Shown piece after piece: positions 1 through 7,911 of a stretch of 64,000 nt of DNA (its first letter is position 1; each line of letters opens with the position of its first letter). The position numbers were made by a program, and so were the translations under genes. The notes below the pieces were generated by a model, which saw nothing but the letters and a program-made list of their open reading frames with translations, was not told the origin of the DNA and searched no databases. This stretch comes from Humibacillus xanthopallidus (GTDB lineage: Bacteria > Actinomycetota > Actinomycetes > Actinomycetales > Dermatophilaceae), in the NCBI RefSeq assembly GCF_006716675.1, contig NZ_VFPM01000004.1:124001-188000 (forward strand), in the 5' to 3' direction.

Positions 1-1
1 G

Positions 2-79
2 CTCGGAGTGCGCGCCGAGATGGTCATGCCCGATGAGGGTGACCCGGTCGAGCGGAGCCCGATCCGCGGCCGCCTCTGA
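2..79 (+). CDS. C-terminal fragment of a gene cut by the window edge
   Basis: The frame starting at base 2 is open to a TGA at 77-79 and encodes 25 residues rich in Arg, Glu and Pro, ending RGRL. A strong hairpin begins at the stop codon, as expected for the 3' end of a plus-strand gene. Too little protein is present to name a family. The alternative is that this is non-coding sequence upstream of the hairpin. The call rests on the open frame and the terminator position only. Confidence 0.45.
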   Translation, partial: LGVRAEMVMPDEGDPVERSPIRGRL

Positions 80-112
80 CGGCATACCTCACCCCTCCCG
101 AGGTATGCCGTC
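78..112 (+). terminator. Hairpin terminator built from an inverted pair of the GTATGCCG octamer
   Basis: A perfect 13-bp stem (78-90 with 100-112) and a 9-nt loop follow the stop codon at 79. No T-tract follows, as is usual in high-GC actinobacteria. Each arm contains one copy of the window-wide octamer, CGGCATAC on the left and GTATGCCG on the right. Confidence 0.75.
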
Positions 113-213
113 CGGCGGGTTCCGCGACGCGGTGAGCCCGCGACGCGGTGCGCCCCGCCCACCCGGGGCGCTCCGCCCCGCCCGGGGTGCGCTGCCCGGG
201 CGGTGCCTGCGTC

Positions 214-552
214 TCAGGTGCCGGCTCGGCGCCGGGCGACGAACGGCCGCGTGGCGAGCCAGGTGACCGCGACGATCCCGGCGATGAGCAGCACCCGGTT
301 GGGGTCGACCGCAGGGCGCCAGGTCACCTCGCCGTTCTTGATGACGAACGCGCCGGCGGGCCGGCCACCCATGCCGAAGCCCCCGCCCTCACCGTTGCTG
401 CCGGACTCGTCGGTGCCCGAGCCGCCCCCGCCGCCACCCGCGACCATGGCCGCGGGGATGACGGTGACGCCGTCCTTCTCGTAGGGCTCGCCATAGACCC
501 GCTTCACGGTGATCGCGTCCTTGGCCTTGCTCATGAGCTCGTCGAGTGTCAT
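214..552 (-). CDS. GerW/YtfJ-like (sporulation protein YtfJ family) small membrane-anchored protein
   Basis: The protein has 112 residues. Its amino-terminal half (MTLDELMSKAKDAITV, then a YGEPYEKDGVTVIP block) matches the conserved start of the YtfJ/GerW family (COG3874). A long Gly/Ser-rich linker (GGGGGGSG) follows, then GAFVIKNGEVTWRP, then one hydrophobic helix at about residues 85-103 and a basic tail. The ATG at 552 has a strong GGAGGAGGG ribosome site a few bases upstream, which fixes the start. In Bacillus the family acts in spores. In non-sporulating actinobacteria its role is unknown, so the name should not be read as evidence of sporulation. Confidence 0.7.
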   Translation of the reverse strand: MTLDELMSKAKDAITVKRVYGEPYEKDGVTVIPAAMVAGGGGGGSGTDESGSNGEGGGFGMGGRPAGAFVIKNGEVTWRPAVDPNRVLLIAGIVAVTWLATRPFVARRRAGT

Positions 553-731
553 GGACCCTCCTCCCGGCCGGCGGCGCCGGCACCTGGACTCCCAGCATGT
601 GCTCCGCGGGTGAGCGGGGGACAGGGCTGAAGGTCCCGACACCGGGAGCAGGGCCGACGGACTGCTCCGTTCGATGGTGGGAGGTGCCGCGAAAGCCGAC
701 GACGTGCTCTCTCGATCGGGGGTGGGGACGG

Positions 732-779
732 CGAAGGGCCCGCGCGCCGCCAGGAGCGGGACGGCGCGCGGGCCCTTCG
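732..779 (-). terminator. Terminator of the sugar ABC transporter operon
   Basis: A perfect 18-bp stem (732-749 with 762-779) with a 12-nt loop lies just past the stop of the permease gene at 812, on the side where minus-strand transcription ends. It is G/C-rich with no T-tract. The hairpin is symmetric and could also stop transcription from the other side. Confidence 0.8.
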
Positions 780-811
780 TCGGTGACCCGCTCGCGCGGG
801 TCGAATCCGGT

Positions 812-2104
812 CTAGGCCCGTCCGTGCGCAGCGCGGCTGCGGCGCGAGACGGCGTCGACGGTGACAGCGAGGAGCAACACCGCGCCGGTGATCATGTAGA
901 GCTCGGGGGACTGGAGGTTGATGAGGTTGAGCCCGTTCGAGATCGACTGCAGCACGAGGATGCCGAGCAGGGCCGAGTAGGCCGAGCCGCGCCCACCGAA
1001 GAGGCTCGTGCCACCGATGACAGCCGCAGCGATCGCGTTGAGGTTCGTGTCGCCACCGCCGCTGCTCTGCCCGACCGACGAGAGTCGCGCCATGGCGAAG
1101 ATGCCGCCGAGGGCCGCGAACGTCGAGCAGAGCGCGAACACCGACACGTAGATGCGGCGCACGTTGATGCCGGCTCGACGAGCAGCCTCGACGTTGCCAC
1201 CGACCGCCATCACGGAGCGGCCCCAGCGGGTACGCCGGATGGCGAAGTCCATGATGACGACGAGACCGAGGAACACGAGGAACATCACCGACACGCCGCG
1301 GTCCTTGTTCAGCACGAAGACGGGCACGAGCAGGATCACGGCAAGGAAGGCTGCGCGTACGGCGATGGCGCCCACCGGGGTGACGGAGAGACCCGCAGCG
1401 GCTCGACGGGAGTTCGCGCGGAGGCGGCTGACGGCATACGCGGCGACGACGAGCAGCGCGAGCACGTAGGCGACGACGTCGGGCAGGAAGGACTGCTGGG
1501 CGAACTGGGTCAGGCTCGACTCGAACGGGATGTTGATCGACCCCGTCTCGCCGAGCACCTTGAGCTGCAGACCGAGGAAGCCAAGCAGACCGGCCAGGGT
1601 GATGACGAAGCTCGGCACCCCGAATCGGGTGAAGATCAGGCCGTAGGAGATGCCGATGATGGCGCCGACGGCGAGACCGGCGAGGATCGCCACGACGAGC
1701 GGCCACCCGGACTTGACGAAGCTGACGCCGACGATGGAGGCGGCGAGCCCGCTGACCGAGCCGACCGACAGGTCGATCTCCCCGAGCAGCAGCACGAGCA
1801 CGATGCCGATGGCGATGGTGCCGATGGCCGCGCTCTGGAGCGTCAGGTTGACGAGGTTGCGGCTCGAGAGGAATGCCGGGTTGAGGCTCTGGAAGATGAT
1901 CCAGATGATGATGAGGCCGATCGCGACCGGTAGGGCGCCGAGGTCTCCGCTGCGCAGGCGCGAGAGGAACACCCGCACGGCGCCGGACACACCGGTCTGC
2001 CCGATGAGGCGCTCGTCCTGCAGGTCGGCCGGAAGGATGTTGGCGGCGGTCGGGTCGACCGGGGCCGGGGTCTCCTGGGCGGGCTCGGGAGTCGTGGTGC
2101 TCAC
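812..2104 (-). CDS. Sugar ABC transporter permease (XylH/RbsC-like)
   Basis: The protein has 430 residues, with an acidic, Pro-rich cytoplasmic amino terminus of about 55 residues and then many hydrophobic segments. The GEIDLSVGSVSGLAA block is the signature of ribose/xylose-type permeases (BPD_transp_2 family), and the late GGTSLFGGRGS motif is also typical. It should form the membrane channel for the lipoprotein and ATPase encoded upstream. The start codon overlaps the ATPase stop by 4 bases (ATGA), so translation is coupled. The substrate is inferred to be xylose or a similar monosaccharide; the permease does not settle it. Confidence 0.88.
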   Translation of the reverse strand: MSTTTPEPAQETPAPVDPTAANILPADLQDERLIGQTGVSGAVRVFLSRLRSGDLGALPVAIGLIIIWIIFQSLNPAFLSSRNLVNLTLQSAAIGTIAIGIVLVLLLGEIDLSVGSVSGLAASIVGVSFVKSGWPLVVAILAGLAVGAIIGISYGLIFTRFGVPSFVITLAGLLGFLGLQLKVLGETGSINIPFESSLTQFAQQSFLPDVVAYVLALLVVAAYAVSRLRANSRRAAAGLSVTPVGAIAVRAAFLAVILLVPVFVLNKDRGVSVMFLVFLGLVVIMDFAIRRTRWGRSVMAVGGNVEAARRAGINVRRIYVSVFALCSTFAALGGIFAMARLSSVGQSSGGGDTNLNAIAAAVIGGTSLFGGRGSAYSALLGILVLQSISNGLNLINLQSPELYMITGAVLLLAVTVDAVSRRSRAAHGRA

Positions 2105-2916
2105 TGCTGCTCCTCGCTCTGCTCACGTCGCGAGGCGCGCTCGGACACGGCATTGGTCGTGGCGCCGGTGATCGCGGCGATGATCTCCTGGGCGTTGGTC
2201 TGGCTGACGTCGAACGTGCCGTTGTTGCGACCGAGTCGAAGCACGGTCACCCGGTCGGCCACCGCCATGACGTCGCTCATGTTGTGGCTGATGAGGATGA
2301 CACCGTGGCCGTTCTCGCGGAGACGCTCGACGAGGTTGAGCACCTCGGCGGTCTGGGCGACTCCCAGTGCGGCTGTGGGCTCGTCGAGCATGACGACCTT
2401 GGGGTCACCGAGCAGCGACCGGGCGATCGCCACGGTCTGACGCTGACCGCCCGAAAGGCTGGCCACGGGGATGCGCACCGACGGGATGCGAGCCGACAGC
2501 TGCCGGAGCAGCCGCCAGCTCTCCTTCTCCATCGTCACCTCGTCGAGGGATCCGGCGTTGTAGAGCTCGCGGCCGAGGAAGAGGTTGGCCACGACGTCGA
2601 GGTTGTCGCAGAGGGCGAGGTCCTGGAAGACCGTCGCGATGCCGAGCTTCTGGGCCTCGGCGGGGCTGTGGACGGTCGCGGGCTTGCCGTCGAACTCCAT
2701 CGTGCCCTCGTCGGGCTGGTAGACCCCCGCGATGGCCTTGACGAGTGTCGACTTGCCGGCGCCGTTGTCGCCGACGAGCGCGACGACCTCGTGCGAGCTG
2801 ACGTCGAAGTCGACGCCACTGAGGGCCTGCACGGCCCCGAAGCGCTTGGAGATGCCGTGGAGCGAGAGCACGGCCGTCTTGGTGGGAGCCGGCGGTGGTG
2901 AGGTGGTGGCGGTCAT
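2101..2916 (-). CDS. Sugar ABC transporter ATP-binding protein, single-domain form
   Basis: The protein has 271 residues with Walker A GDNGAGKST, signature LSGGQRQ and Walker B VVMLDEPTAALG. Only one ATPase domain is present; RbsA/XylG proteins of this class usually have two in tandem and about 500 residues, so this subunit must work as a homodimer, like FrcA-type ATPases. I chose the ATG at 2916, which starts the conserved region after a short Pro/Thr tail. Upstream in-frame codons would add an unlikely Pro/Arg-rich leader that runs through an intergenic hairpin. It lies between the binding-protein and permease genes. Confidence 0.85.
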   Translation of the reverse strand: MTATTSPPPAPTKTAVLSLHGISKRFGAVQALSGVDFDVSSHEVVALVGDNGAGKSTLVKAIAGVYQPDEGTMEFDGKPATVHSPAEAQKLGIATVFQDLALCDNLDVVANLFLGRELYNAGSLDEVTMEKESWRLLRQLSARIPSVRIPVASLSGGQRQTVAIARSLLGDPKVVMLDEPTAALGVAQTAEVLNLVERLRENGHGVILISHNMSDVMAVADRVTVLRLGRNNGTFDVSQTNAQEIIAAITGATTNAVSERASRREQSEEQQ

Positions 2917-3026
2917 GAGAGTCCTTGGGTCGGGCCGGTCGGTCACCGGTGAGGGCGGGACGGGGAGGGCTCGTGCTGGGCGGATCCTGGGGCTGTGCCG
3001 GCGCCGTGGAGGAGGCGGACACAGCG

Positions 3027-3059
3027 CCGGGTGGGTGGGCTCGTGGCCCACCCACCCGG
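3027..3059 (-). terminator. Intra-operon hairpin between binding protein and ATPase genes
   Basis: A perfect 14-bp stem (3027-3040 with 3046-3059) and a 5-nt loop sit 41 bases past the stop of the binding-protein gene and before the ATPase gene, all read on the minus strand. Hairpins here commonly leave the binding protein more abundant than the membrane complex through partial termination or mRNA stabilisation. That role is inferred. Confidence 0.7.
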
Positions 3060-3100
3060 TCTACACCCGCGTGGTCACGAGCGACAGTGGTTGTCGAGGA

Positions 3101-4195
3101 TCAGCTGATTCCGGCTTCCGTGCAGGCCGCTGCGACCTCGCCGGTGCAGATCTCGCTGACCTGGTAGATGCCGTCCTTGACGACCGTGTCCTTGACGTTG
3201 TCCTTGACCACGGCGATCGGGTCGAGGATCGTCGCGGGCACGCCCTTGAAGTCGGTCGTCTTCTCCGGCGTCTGGCCGTTGGCGAGCGCCACGGCTGCCT
3301 TGGCGGCGGCCTCGGCCTCCGGCTTGATCGGCTTGTAGACCGTCATTGCCTGGTCACCGACGAGGATCCGCTGGATCGCGGCGAGCTCGGCGTCCTGGCC
3401 CGTCACCGGCGGGAGCGGGTTGACGCCGCCACCCTTGAGAGCGGCGATGGCGCCACCGGCCGTGCCGTCGTTGGCGGCGTAGACGCCCGTGAGGTTGGCC
3501 TTGACGGCGGAGATCTGGCCCTCCATCCACGACTGGGCCTTGTCGGGGCTCCAGTCGGGGGTGTCGTACTCCGCCGCGACCTTGAAGCCGCTGCTGTCGA
3601 TGACGCTGTGGGCACCGGCCTTGAAGTCGGCCGCGTTGGGGTCGGTCGGCGAGCCGTTGATCATGACGATGTCACCGGACGTCTTGCCGTTCTTCTTCAT
3701 GACGTCGACGAGCGTGGTCGCCTGGAGCTTGCCGACAGCCGCGTTGTCGAAGGAGACGTAGAAGTTCGCGCCCTCGATGAAGCGGTCGTAGGCGATGACC
3801 GGCACGTTGCTCGACTTCGCGCTTGCCACGACCGAGGCGGCAGCCTTGCCGTCGACGGGGTCGAGGACGAGCACGTTGGCGCCCTGGGTCAGGGCCGACT
3901 CGGCCTGCTGCTGCTGCTTCGCGGCATCCTGGTTGGCGTTGCTGTAGATGAGGGTGCAGTCGGGGCAGGCTGCCTTGAGGGCCTCTTCGAAGTACGGCTT
4001 GTCGAAGGTCTCGTAGCGCGTGGTCTTCGACTCGGGGAGCAGCAGGGCGATCTTCTTGCCGCCGCCGGCGGCGGCGCCGCTGGTGCTGCCCGAGTTGGAG
4101 GACGAGTTGTCGCTGCTGCCACAGGCTGCGAGCGAGGCGAGGCCCAGACCGGCCGCAAGGGCGATGCCGGCGAGGCGGGTGGTGCGTGCACGCAT
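3101..4195 (-). CDS. Sugar-binding lipoprotein of the ABC transporter (XylF-like)
   Basis: The protein has 364 residues. A basic start, hydrophobic core and lipobox LAAC place the lipidated cysteine at residue 25. A Ser/Gly-rich linker follows, then a periplasmic-binding type I fold opening with KIALLLPESKTTRYE. The middle SNANQDAAKQQQQ and VLVLDPVDGKAAAS blocks and the VYAANDGTAGGAIAAL block are typical of XylF-like binding proteins (PBP1 family). GGGAG lies upstream of the ATG at 4195. It is the first gene of the importer operon and should determine the substrate. Xylose is the best family-based guess, but no ligand can be read off directly. Confidence 0.87.
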   Translation of the reverse strand: MRARTTRLAGIALAAGLGLASLAACGSSDNSSSNSGSTSGAAAGGGKKIALLLPESKTTRYETFDKPYFEEALKAACPDCTLIYSNANQDAAKQQQQAESALTQGANVLVLDPVDGKAAASVVASAKSSNVPVIAYDRFIEGANFYVSFDNAAVGKLQATTLVDVMKKNGKTSGDIVMINGSPTDPNAADFKAGAHSVIDSSGFKVAAEYDTPDWSPDKAQSWMEGQISAVKANLTGVYAANDGTAGGAIAALKGGGVNPLPPVTGQDAELAAIQRILVGDQAMTVYKPIKPEAEAAAKAAVALANGQTPEKTTDFKGVPATILDPIAVVKDNVKDTVVKDGIYQVSEICTGEVAAACTEAGIS

Positions 4196-4252
4196 GTCTT
4201 GGAACTCCCTTGTTCATCGCCGGCACCCTGAGGTGGTGCGGCCATAACGGTG

Positions 4253-4296
4253 AGTAAAGGGGGTCGGGCCGGTTGACGTCAAGCCTTGAATTCAAG
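4253..4296 (-). promoter_or_regulatory. Predicted promoter and operator of the sugar importer
   Basis: Two short perfect palindromes sit side by side: TTGACGTCAA at 4273-4282 and CTTGAATTCAAG at 4285-4296, in an AT-rich patch unlike the surroundings. On the minus strand TTGACG (4282-4277) can serve as -35, with TTTACT (4258-4253) as a weak -10 at 18-nt spacing. A regulator bound here would cover the -35. The right palindrome overlaps the stop codon of the ROK gene, the likely regulator. This is inferred from position and symmetry. Confidence 0.55.
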
Positions 4297-5488
4297 ACGT
4301 GGATGCAATCGTTACCAAGAGGTTGTCGTTCGCAGCGTGCAGGGTCTCGGCGGCGACGACCGCCCCGACGACGTCGGCCCCCGTCAGCAGATCGGACAGC
4401 CGCACGTCGAGGGAGGCCGTGGCGCTCGGGATGGCGCTGCGGTCGAGGGCCCGGCGCATCGGCTCGAGGATGATGTCGCCGACCTGGGCGAGCTGCCCAC
4501 CGACGACGACGACCTCGGGGTTGAGCAGGTTGACGAGCCCGGCCACGGCGACCCCGAGGTGGCGGCCGGCGTCCTCGAGCACCCGGCGGCAGCCCATGTC
4601 GCCCTCGAGCGCGTTCGCGATGATGTCACGCAGCGTCAGTCGGCCGTGCGAGCCCATGAGGGCGTCGGTGAGTGCGGGTGAGCCGATGAAGGTCTCGAGG
4701 CAGCCCCGGTTGCCGCACCGGCAGATCGGACCGTTCTCGTCGATCGTCAGGTGTCCGATCTCGCCTGCTGTGCCGGCACTGCCCCTGAAGATCTCGCCCC
4801 CGAGCACGAGACCGGCACCGACGCCGTAGGAGAGCTTGATGTAAGCGCCATCCGAAACCCCTTGCAGCGCACCGCATCTCAGCTCGCCAAGGGCTCCGAG
4901 GTTGGAGGTGTTGTCGATGACGACCGGAGCACCGAGGCGGGCCCGCATCTCGTCGCCGACGTCGATGCCTCGCCAGCCGGGCAGGATGCTCTCGGAGCCC
5001 ACCTGACCGGTGACGCTGTCGACGGGGGCGGGAATGCCGACTCCGACCGCCTTGACGTCCGACATCGTCTTGCCCGACTTGTCGACGAGGTCGTAGAGCA
5101 GGCGTGACGCCCGCTCCATCCCCTCGTCGGCGTTGTGGCTCGCGGGCAACGGCATCCGGTGGCGCCCCACGATGTCTCGGGGGCCGGTCGCGATGGCGAC
5201 CCGCACGTCACGGTCGCCGAAGGCGATGCCGGCGAGCAGGGTGTTGCCCGTCGCGAGCGAGACGAGCACGGCGCGCCGGCCGTTGCGGATGCTCGGGGCC
5301 AGCTCCACGGCACCGGCTGCGTCGAGCTCCTTGACCATGTTGGAGACCGTCGCGGGCGACAGCCCGGTCGATCCGGCGATCTCCACCTGGGTCATCGCGC
5401 CCTGCTCGCGCAGGGCGTCGAGCACGCGCAGGCGGTTGGCTTCGCGCAGCGAGGCCTGCGAGCCGGGTGCCGCCGGAGATGGATTCAC
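4292..5488 (-). CDS. ROK-family transcriptional regulator (XylR/NagC-like)
   Basis: The protein has 398 residues. An amino-terminal winged helix-turn-helix (MTQVEIAGSTGLSPATVSNMVKEL) is followed by the ROK sugar-kinase-like domain, with the zinc motif CRCGNRGCLE and the glycine-rich KLSYGVGAGLVL segment. The start is a GTG. The gene is immediately upstream of, and on the same strand as, the binding-protein gene. It probably represses the importer and responds to its sugar, binding the palindromes that overlap its own 3' end. The kinase fold need not be catalytically active. Confidence 0.86.
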   Translation of the reverse strand: MNPSPAAPGSQASLREANRLRVLDALREQGAMTQVEIAGSTGLSPATVSNMVKELDAAGAVELAPSIRNGRRAVLVSLATGNTLLAGIAFGDRDVRVAIATGPRDIVGRHRMPLPASHNADEGMERASRLLYDLVDKSGKTMSDVKAVGVGIPAPVDSVTGQVGSESILPGWRGIDVGDEMRARLGAPVVIDNTSNLGALGELRCGALQGVSDGAYIKLSYGVGAGLVLGGEIFRGSAGTAGEIGHLTIDENGPICRCGNRGCLETFIGSPALTDALMGSHGRLTLRDIIANALEGDMGCRRVLEDAGRHLGVAVAGLVNLLNPEVVVVGGQLAQVGDIILEPMRRALDRSAIPSATASLDVRLSDLLTGADVVGAVVAAETLHAANDNLLVTIASTS

Positions 5489-5500
5489 GGGGTAAAGATA
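5489..5500 (-). promoter_or_regulatory. Possible leaderless promoter of the ROK gene
   Basis: On the minus strand TATCTT (5500-5495) is followed after 6 bases by the GTG start at 5488, and no ribosome site is visible. That spacing would start transcription at or next to the start codon, giving a leaderless mRNA, which is common in actinobacteria. The -35 region is poor, so this is tentative. Confidence 0.35.
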
Positions 5501-5560
5501 AGCGGTTCCGTCTGGAGTTGGGTAGCGCTGTCTCTCGGCGTCTTGGGCCGCTGTGTGCCG

Positions 5561-7207
5561 TCAGAGGGCGGCGGCGACCGCGCGACCGGCCGTGCGGCCG
5601 CTGAAGAGGCAGCCCCCGAGGAACGTGCCCTCGAGGGAGTTGTAGCCGTGCATGCCGCCGCCACCGAAGCCGCTGACCTCGCCGGCGGCATACACGCCCG
5701 GGAGCGGCTGCCCGTCGGCCCGCAGAACGCGAGCGGCGAGGTCGGTCTCGAGGCCGCCGAGCGTCTTGCGCGTCAGGATGTTGAGCCGGACGGCGATGAG
5801 CGGGCCGGCCTTGGGGTCGAGCAGACGGTGGGGCCCGGCGACGCGAATCAGCTTGTCGCCGCGATAGTTTCGCGCTCCACGGATCGCCGTGATCTGTGCG
5901 TCCTTGGTGAAGGCGTTGTCGATCTCGTTGTCGCGGGCGACGATCGTGCGACGCAGCTCGTCGACGTCGATGAGGTGGTCGCCGGTCAGGTCGTTCATGC
6001 CGCGCACGAGGTCCTCGAGCCGGTCGGCGACGACGAAGTCTGACCCGTGGCGCTTGAAGGCCTCGACGGGGCCGGGCGCTCCGGCGCGGGCTCGCCCGAG
6101 CACCTGCCGCACGTCCTTGCCGGTGAGGTCGGGGTTCTGCTCCGAGCCGGAGAGGGCGAACTCCTTCTCGATGATCCGCTGCGTCAGCACGAACCACGAG
6201 TAGTCGTAGCCGCTGCGCATGATGTGCCCCAGGGTGCCGAGCGTGTCGAAGCCGGGGAAGAAGGGCGGGGGGAACCGCCGACCGTGGGCGTCGACCCACA
6301 GCGACGACGGGCCGGGCAGGATGCGGATGCCGTGGTTGTCCCACACGGGGTCCCAGTTGCGAAGGCCCTCGGTGTAGTGCCACATCCGGTCCGGGTTGAT
6401 GACGCGACCACCGACCTGCTGCGTGATGCCGAGCATGCGACCGTCGACGTGGGCGGGCACCCCCGCGACCATGTGCGACGGAGGGCTGCCGAGGCGCTCC
6501 GGCCAGGCGCGCCGCACGAGGTCGTGGTCGCCGCCGATCCCCCCGCTCGTCACGATGACGGCCTGCGCCGTGATCTCGAAGTCGCCGACCTCGTCGCGGT
6601 TGGTGGGTCGCCCGCGCGCCGACCCGTCGGGCGCGAGCACGCGCCCGCGCACCCCGGTGATGGCGCCGCCCGTCTCGACGAGGGCGTCGACCCGGTGTCG
6701 GAAGGCGAGCGTCACCCGTCCCGCTGCTGCCTCTGCCCGCACGCGGCGCTCGAAGGGCTCGACGATGCCGGGCCCGGTGCCCCAGGTGATGTGGAAGCGG
6801 GGGACGGAGTTGCCATGGCCCTCGGCGCGGCCGTCTCCGCGCTCCGCCCAGCCGACGACGGGGAAGAGCCGGTGACCCTGCTGGTGCAGCCACGCACGCT
6901 TCTCGCCGGCGGCGAAGTTGAGGTAGGCCTCGGCCCAGCGCCGTGGCCAGAAGTCCTCGTCGCGGTCGAACTGGGCCGAGCCCATCCAGTCCTGCGTCGC
7001 GAGCTCGAGCCCGTCCTTGATGCCCATCCGGCGCTGCTCGGGGCTGTCGACGAGGAAGAGCCCGCCGAAGCTCCAGAAGGCCTGGCCGCCGATCGACTGC
7101 TCACCCTCCTGGTCGACGAGCACCACCCGCTTGCCGCGGTCAGCGAGCTCAGCGGTGGCGACGAGCCCGGCGAGGCCGGCCCCGACGACGACGACGTCGG
7201 CTTCCAT
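5561..7207 (-). CDS. FAD-binding dehydrogenase (fumarate reductase/ketosteroid dehydrogenase-like flavoprotein)
   Basis: The protein has 548 residues. It begins with a Rossmann FAD motif, VVVVGAGLAGLVATAEL, followed by the second-strand acidic residue in RVVLVDQE, and ends with the FAD-closing block GVYAAGEVSGFGGGGMHGYN then GTFLGGCLFSGR. These are features of the FAD_binding_2 superfamily (COG3573 type). The ATG at 7207 directly starts the FAD motif. The family oxidises or reduces C-C bonds in diverse substrates, and the substrate here is unknown. It lies 26 bases downstream of the DinB-fold gene on the same strand, so the two may be co-transcribed. Confidence 0.82.
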   Translation of the reverse strand: MEADVVVVGAGLAGLVATAELADRGKRVVLVDQEGEQSIGGQAFWSFGGLFLVDSPEQRRMGIKDGLELATQDWMGSAQFDRDEDFWPRRWAEAYLNFAAGEKRAWLHQQGHRLFPVVGWAERGDGRAEGHGNSVPRFHITWGTGPGIVEPFERRVRAEAAAGRVTLAFRHRVDALVETGGAITGVRGRVLAPDGSARGRPTNRDEVGDFEITAQAVIVTSGGIGGDHDLVRRAWPERLGSPPSHMVAGVPAHVDGRMLGITQQVGGRVINPDRMWHYTEGLRNWDPVWDNHGIRILPGPSSLWVDAHGRRFPPPFFPGFDTLGTLGHIMRSGYDYSWFVLTQRIIEKEFALSGSEQNPDLTGKDVRQVLGRARAGAPGPVEAFKRHGSDFVVADRLEDLVRGMNDLTGDHLIDVDELRRTIVARDNEIDNAFTKDAQITAIRGARNYRGDKLIRVAGPHRLLDPKAGPLIAVRLNILTRKTLGGLETDLAARVLRADGQPLPGVYAAGEVSGFGGGGMHGYNSLEGTFLGGCLFSGRTAGRAVAAAL

Positions 7208-7233
7208 GCTCAGAGCATGCCATTGGTGGCGGC

Positions 7234-7791
7234 TCACTGGCCGGTGGCGCCGTCGATGCACTCACGGAGCAGGTCGGCGTGTCCGCAGTGGCGGGCGTAC
7301 TCCTCGATCATGTGGACGAGGACCTCGCGCAGGTTGATGCGCGTGTTCGGGTCGAGGCTCACGAGGTCGAGCGACTCGGCAGCGTCGACGAAGGCCTCGG
7401 CGTGGGCGACCTCCTCGCTCCACCGCGCCCAGGCCTCCTCGACGACGGCGTCGTCGCCGAAGGCGCCGTTGAAGTCGGCGTCGCGGTCGTCCGGGGTGCG
7501 GTAGAGCCGCGGGACGTCCTCGCCCGCCATGGTCCGGCGGAACCAGTTCCGCTCGACCGCGGCCATGTGTCGCACGAGCCCGAGCAGCGAGAGCGTCGAG
7601 GGCGGGACCGACCGCATGGCCAGCTGCTCGGCGGTGAGCCCGGCGCACTTCATCTCGAGGGTCAGCCGATAGCTGCGGAGGTAGTCGAGCAGGGTGGCGC
7701 GCTCGTCACCGAGCAGGGCCCCCTGGGATCGTGGGTCGTCCTCGGGGTCGACCCACATGTCGGGGTATCTCTTTCCGGCCATGCGGGCCAT
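7234..7791 (-). CDS. DinB-fold protein of the DUF664 (mini-circle) family
   Basis: The protein has 185 residues. YPDMWVDPEDDPR followed by a four-helix-bundle pattern (LLDYLRSYRLTLEMKCAGL, then LLGLVRHMAAVERNWF and LVHMIEEYARHCGHADLLRE) is characteristic of DUF664/DinB_2 proteins. The conserved histidines in RHMAAVE and EYARHCGHAD are potential metal ligands. The start is either ATG 7791 or ATG 7782; neither has a strong ribosome site, and I chose the longer. Function is unknown. Many members are thiol-dependent or stress-related metalloenzymes, but nothing here says which. It is transcribed divergently from the clpP pair. Confidence 0.75.
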   Translation of the reverse strand: MARMAGKRYPDMWVDPEDDPRSQGALLGDERATLLDYLRSYRLTLEMKCAGLTAEQLAMRSVPPSTLSLLGLVRHMAAVERNWFRRTMAGEDVPRLYRTPDDRDADFNGAFGDDAVVEEAWARWSEEVAHAEAFVDAAESLDLVSLDPNTRINLREVLVHMIEEYARHCGHADLLRECIDGATGQ

Positions 7792-7841
7792 CGTCGTCCA
7801 GCCGCGGCCGCTTCGCCACGCGATATCAGCGGCGCGACATA

Positions 7842-7852
7842 CGCTCTCGGCG
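7842..7852 (+). promoter_or_regulatory. ClgR/PopR-type box upstream of the clpP pair
   Basis: CGC-TCTCG-GCG lies 59 bases upstream of the first clpP ATG, inside an A/T-flanked context (TACGCTCTCGGCGAAT). CGC-N5-GCG is the known core of ClgR and PopR sites in Streptomyces and Corynebacterium. The same arrangement occurs upstream of the regulator gene at 11988-12002. A short hairpin (7856-7860 with 7864-7868) follows. The identification rests on motif match and neighbouring genes. Confidence 0.65.
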
Positions 7853-7911
7853 AATCTGCCTGCGGCAGAGCGGCATTCCCGCGCCAGGGTATGCCGTCCA
7901 CGCTGGGTCAC

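Noticed and set aside
214..552. Evidence that the organism forms spores
   Set aside because: GerW/YtfJ-like proteins occur in many non-sporulating actinobacteria and no other sporulation gene is here.
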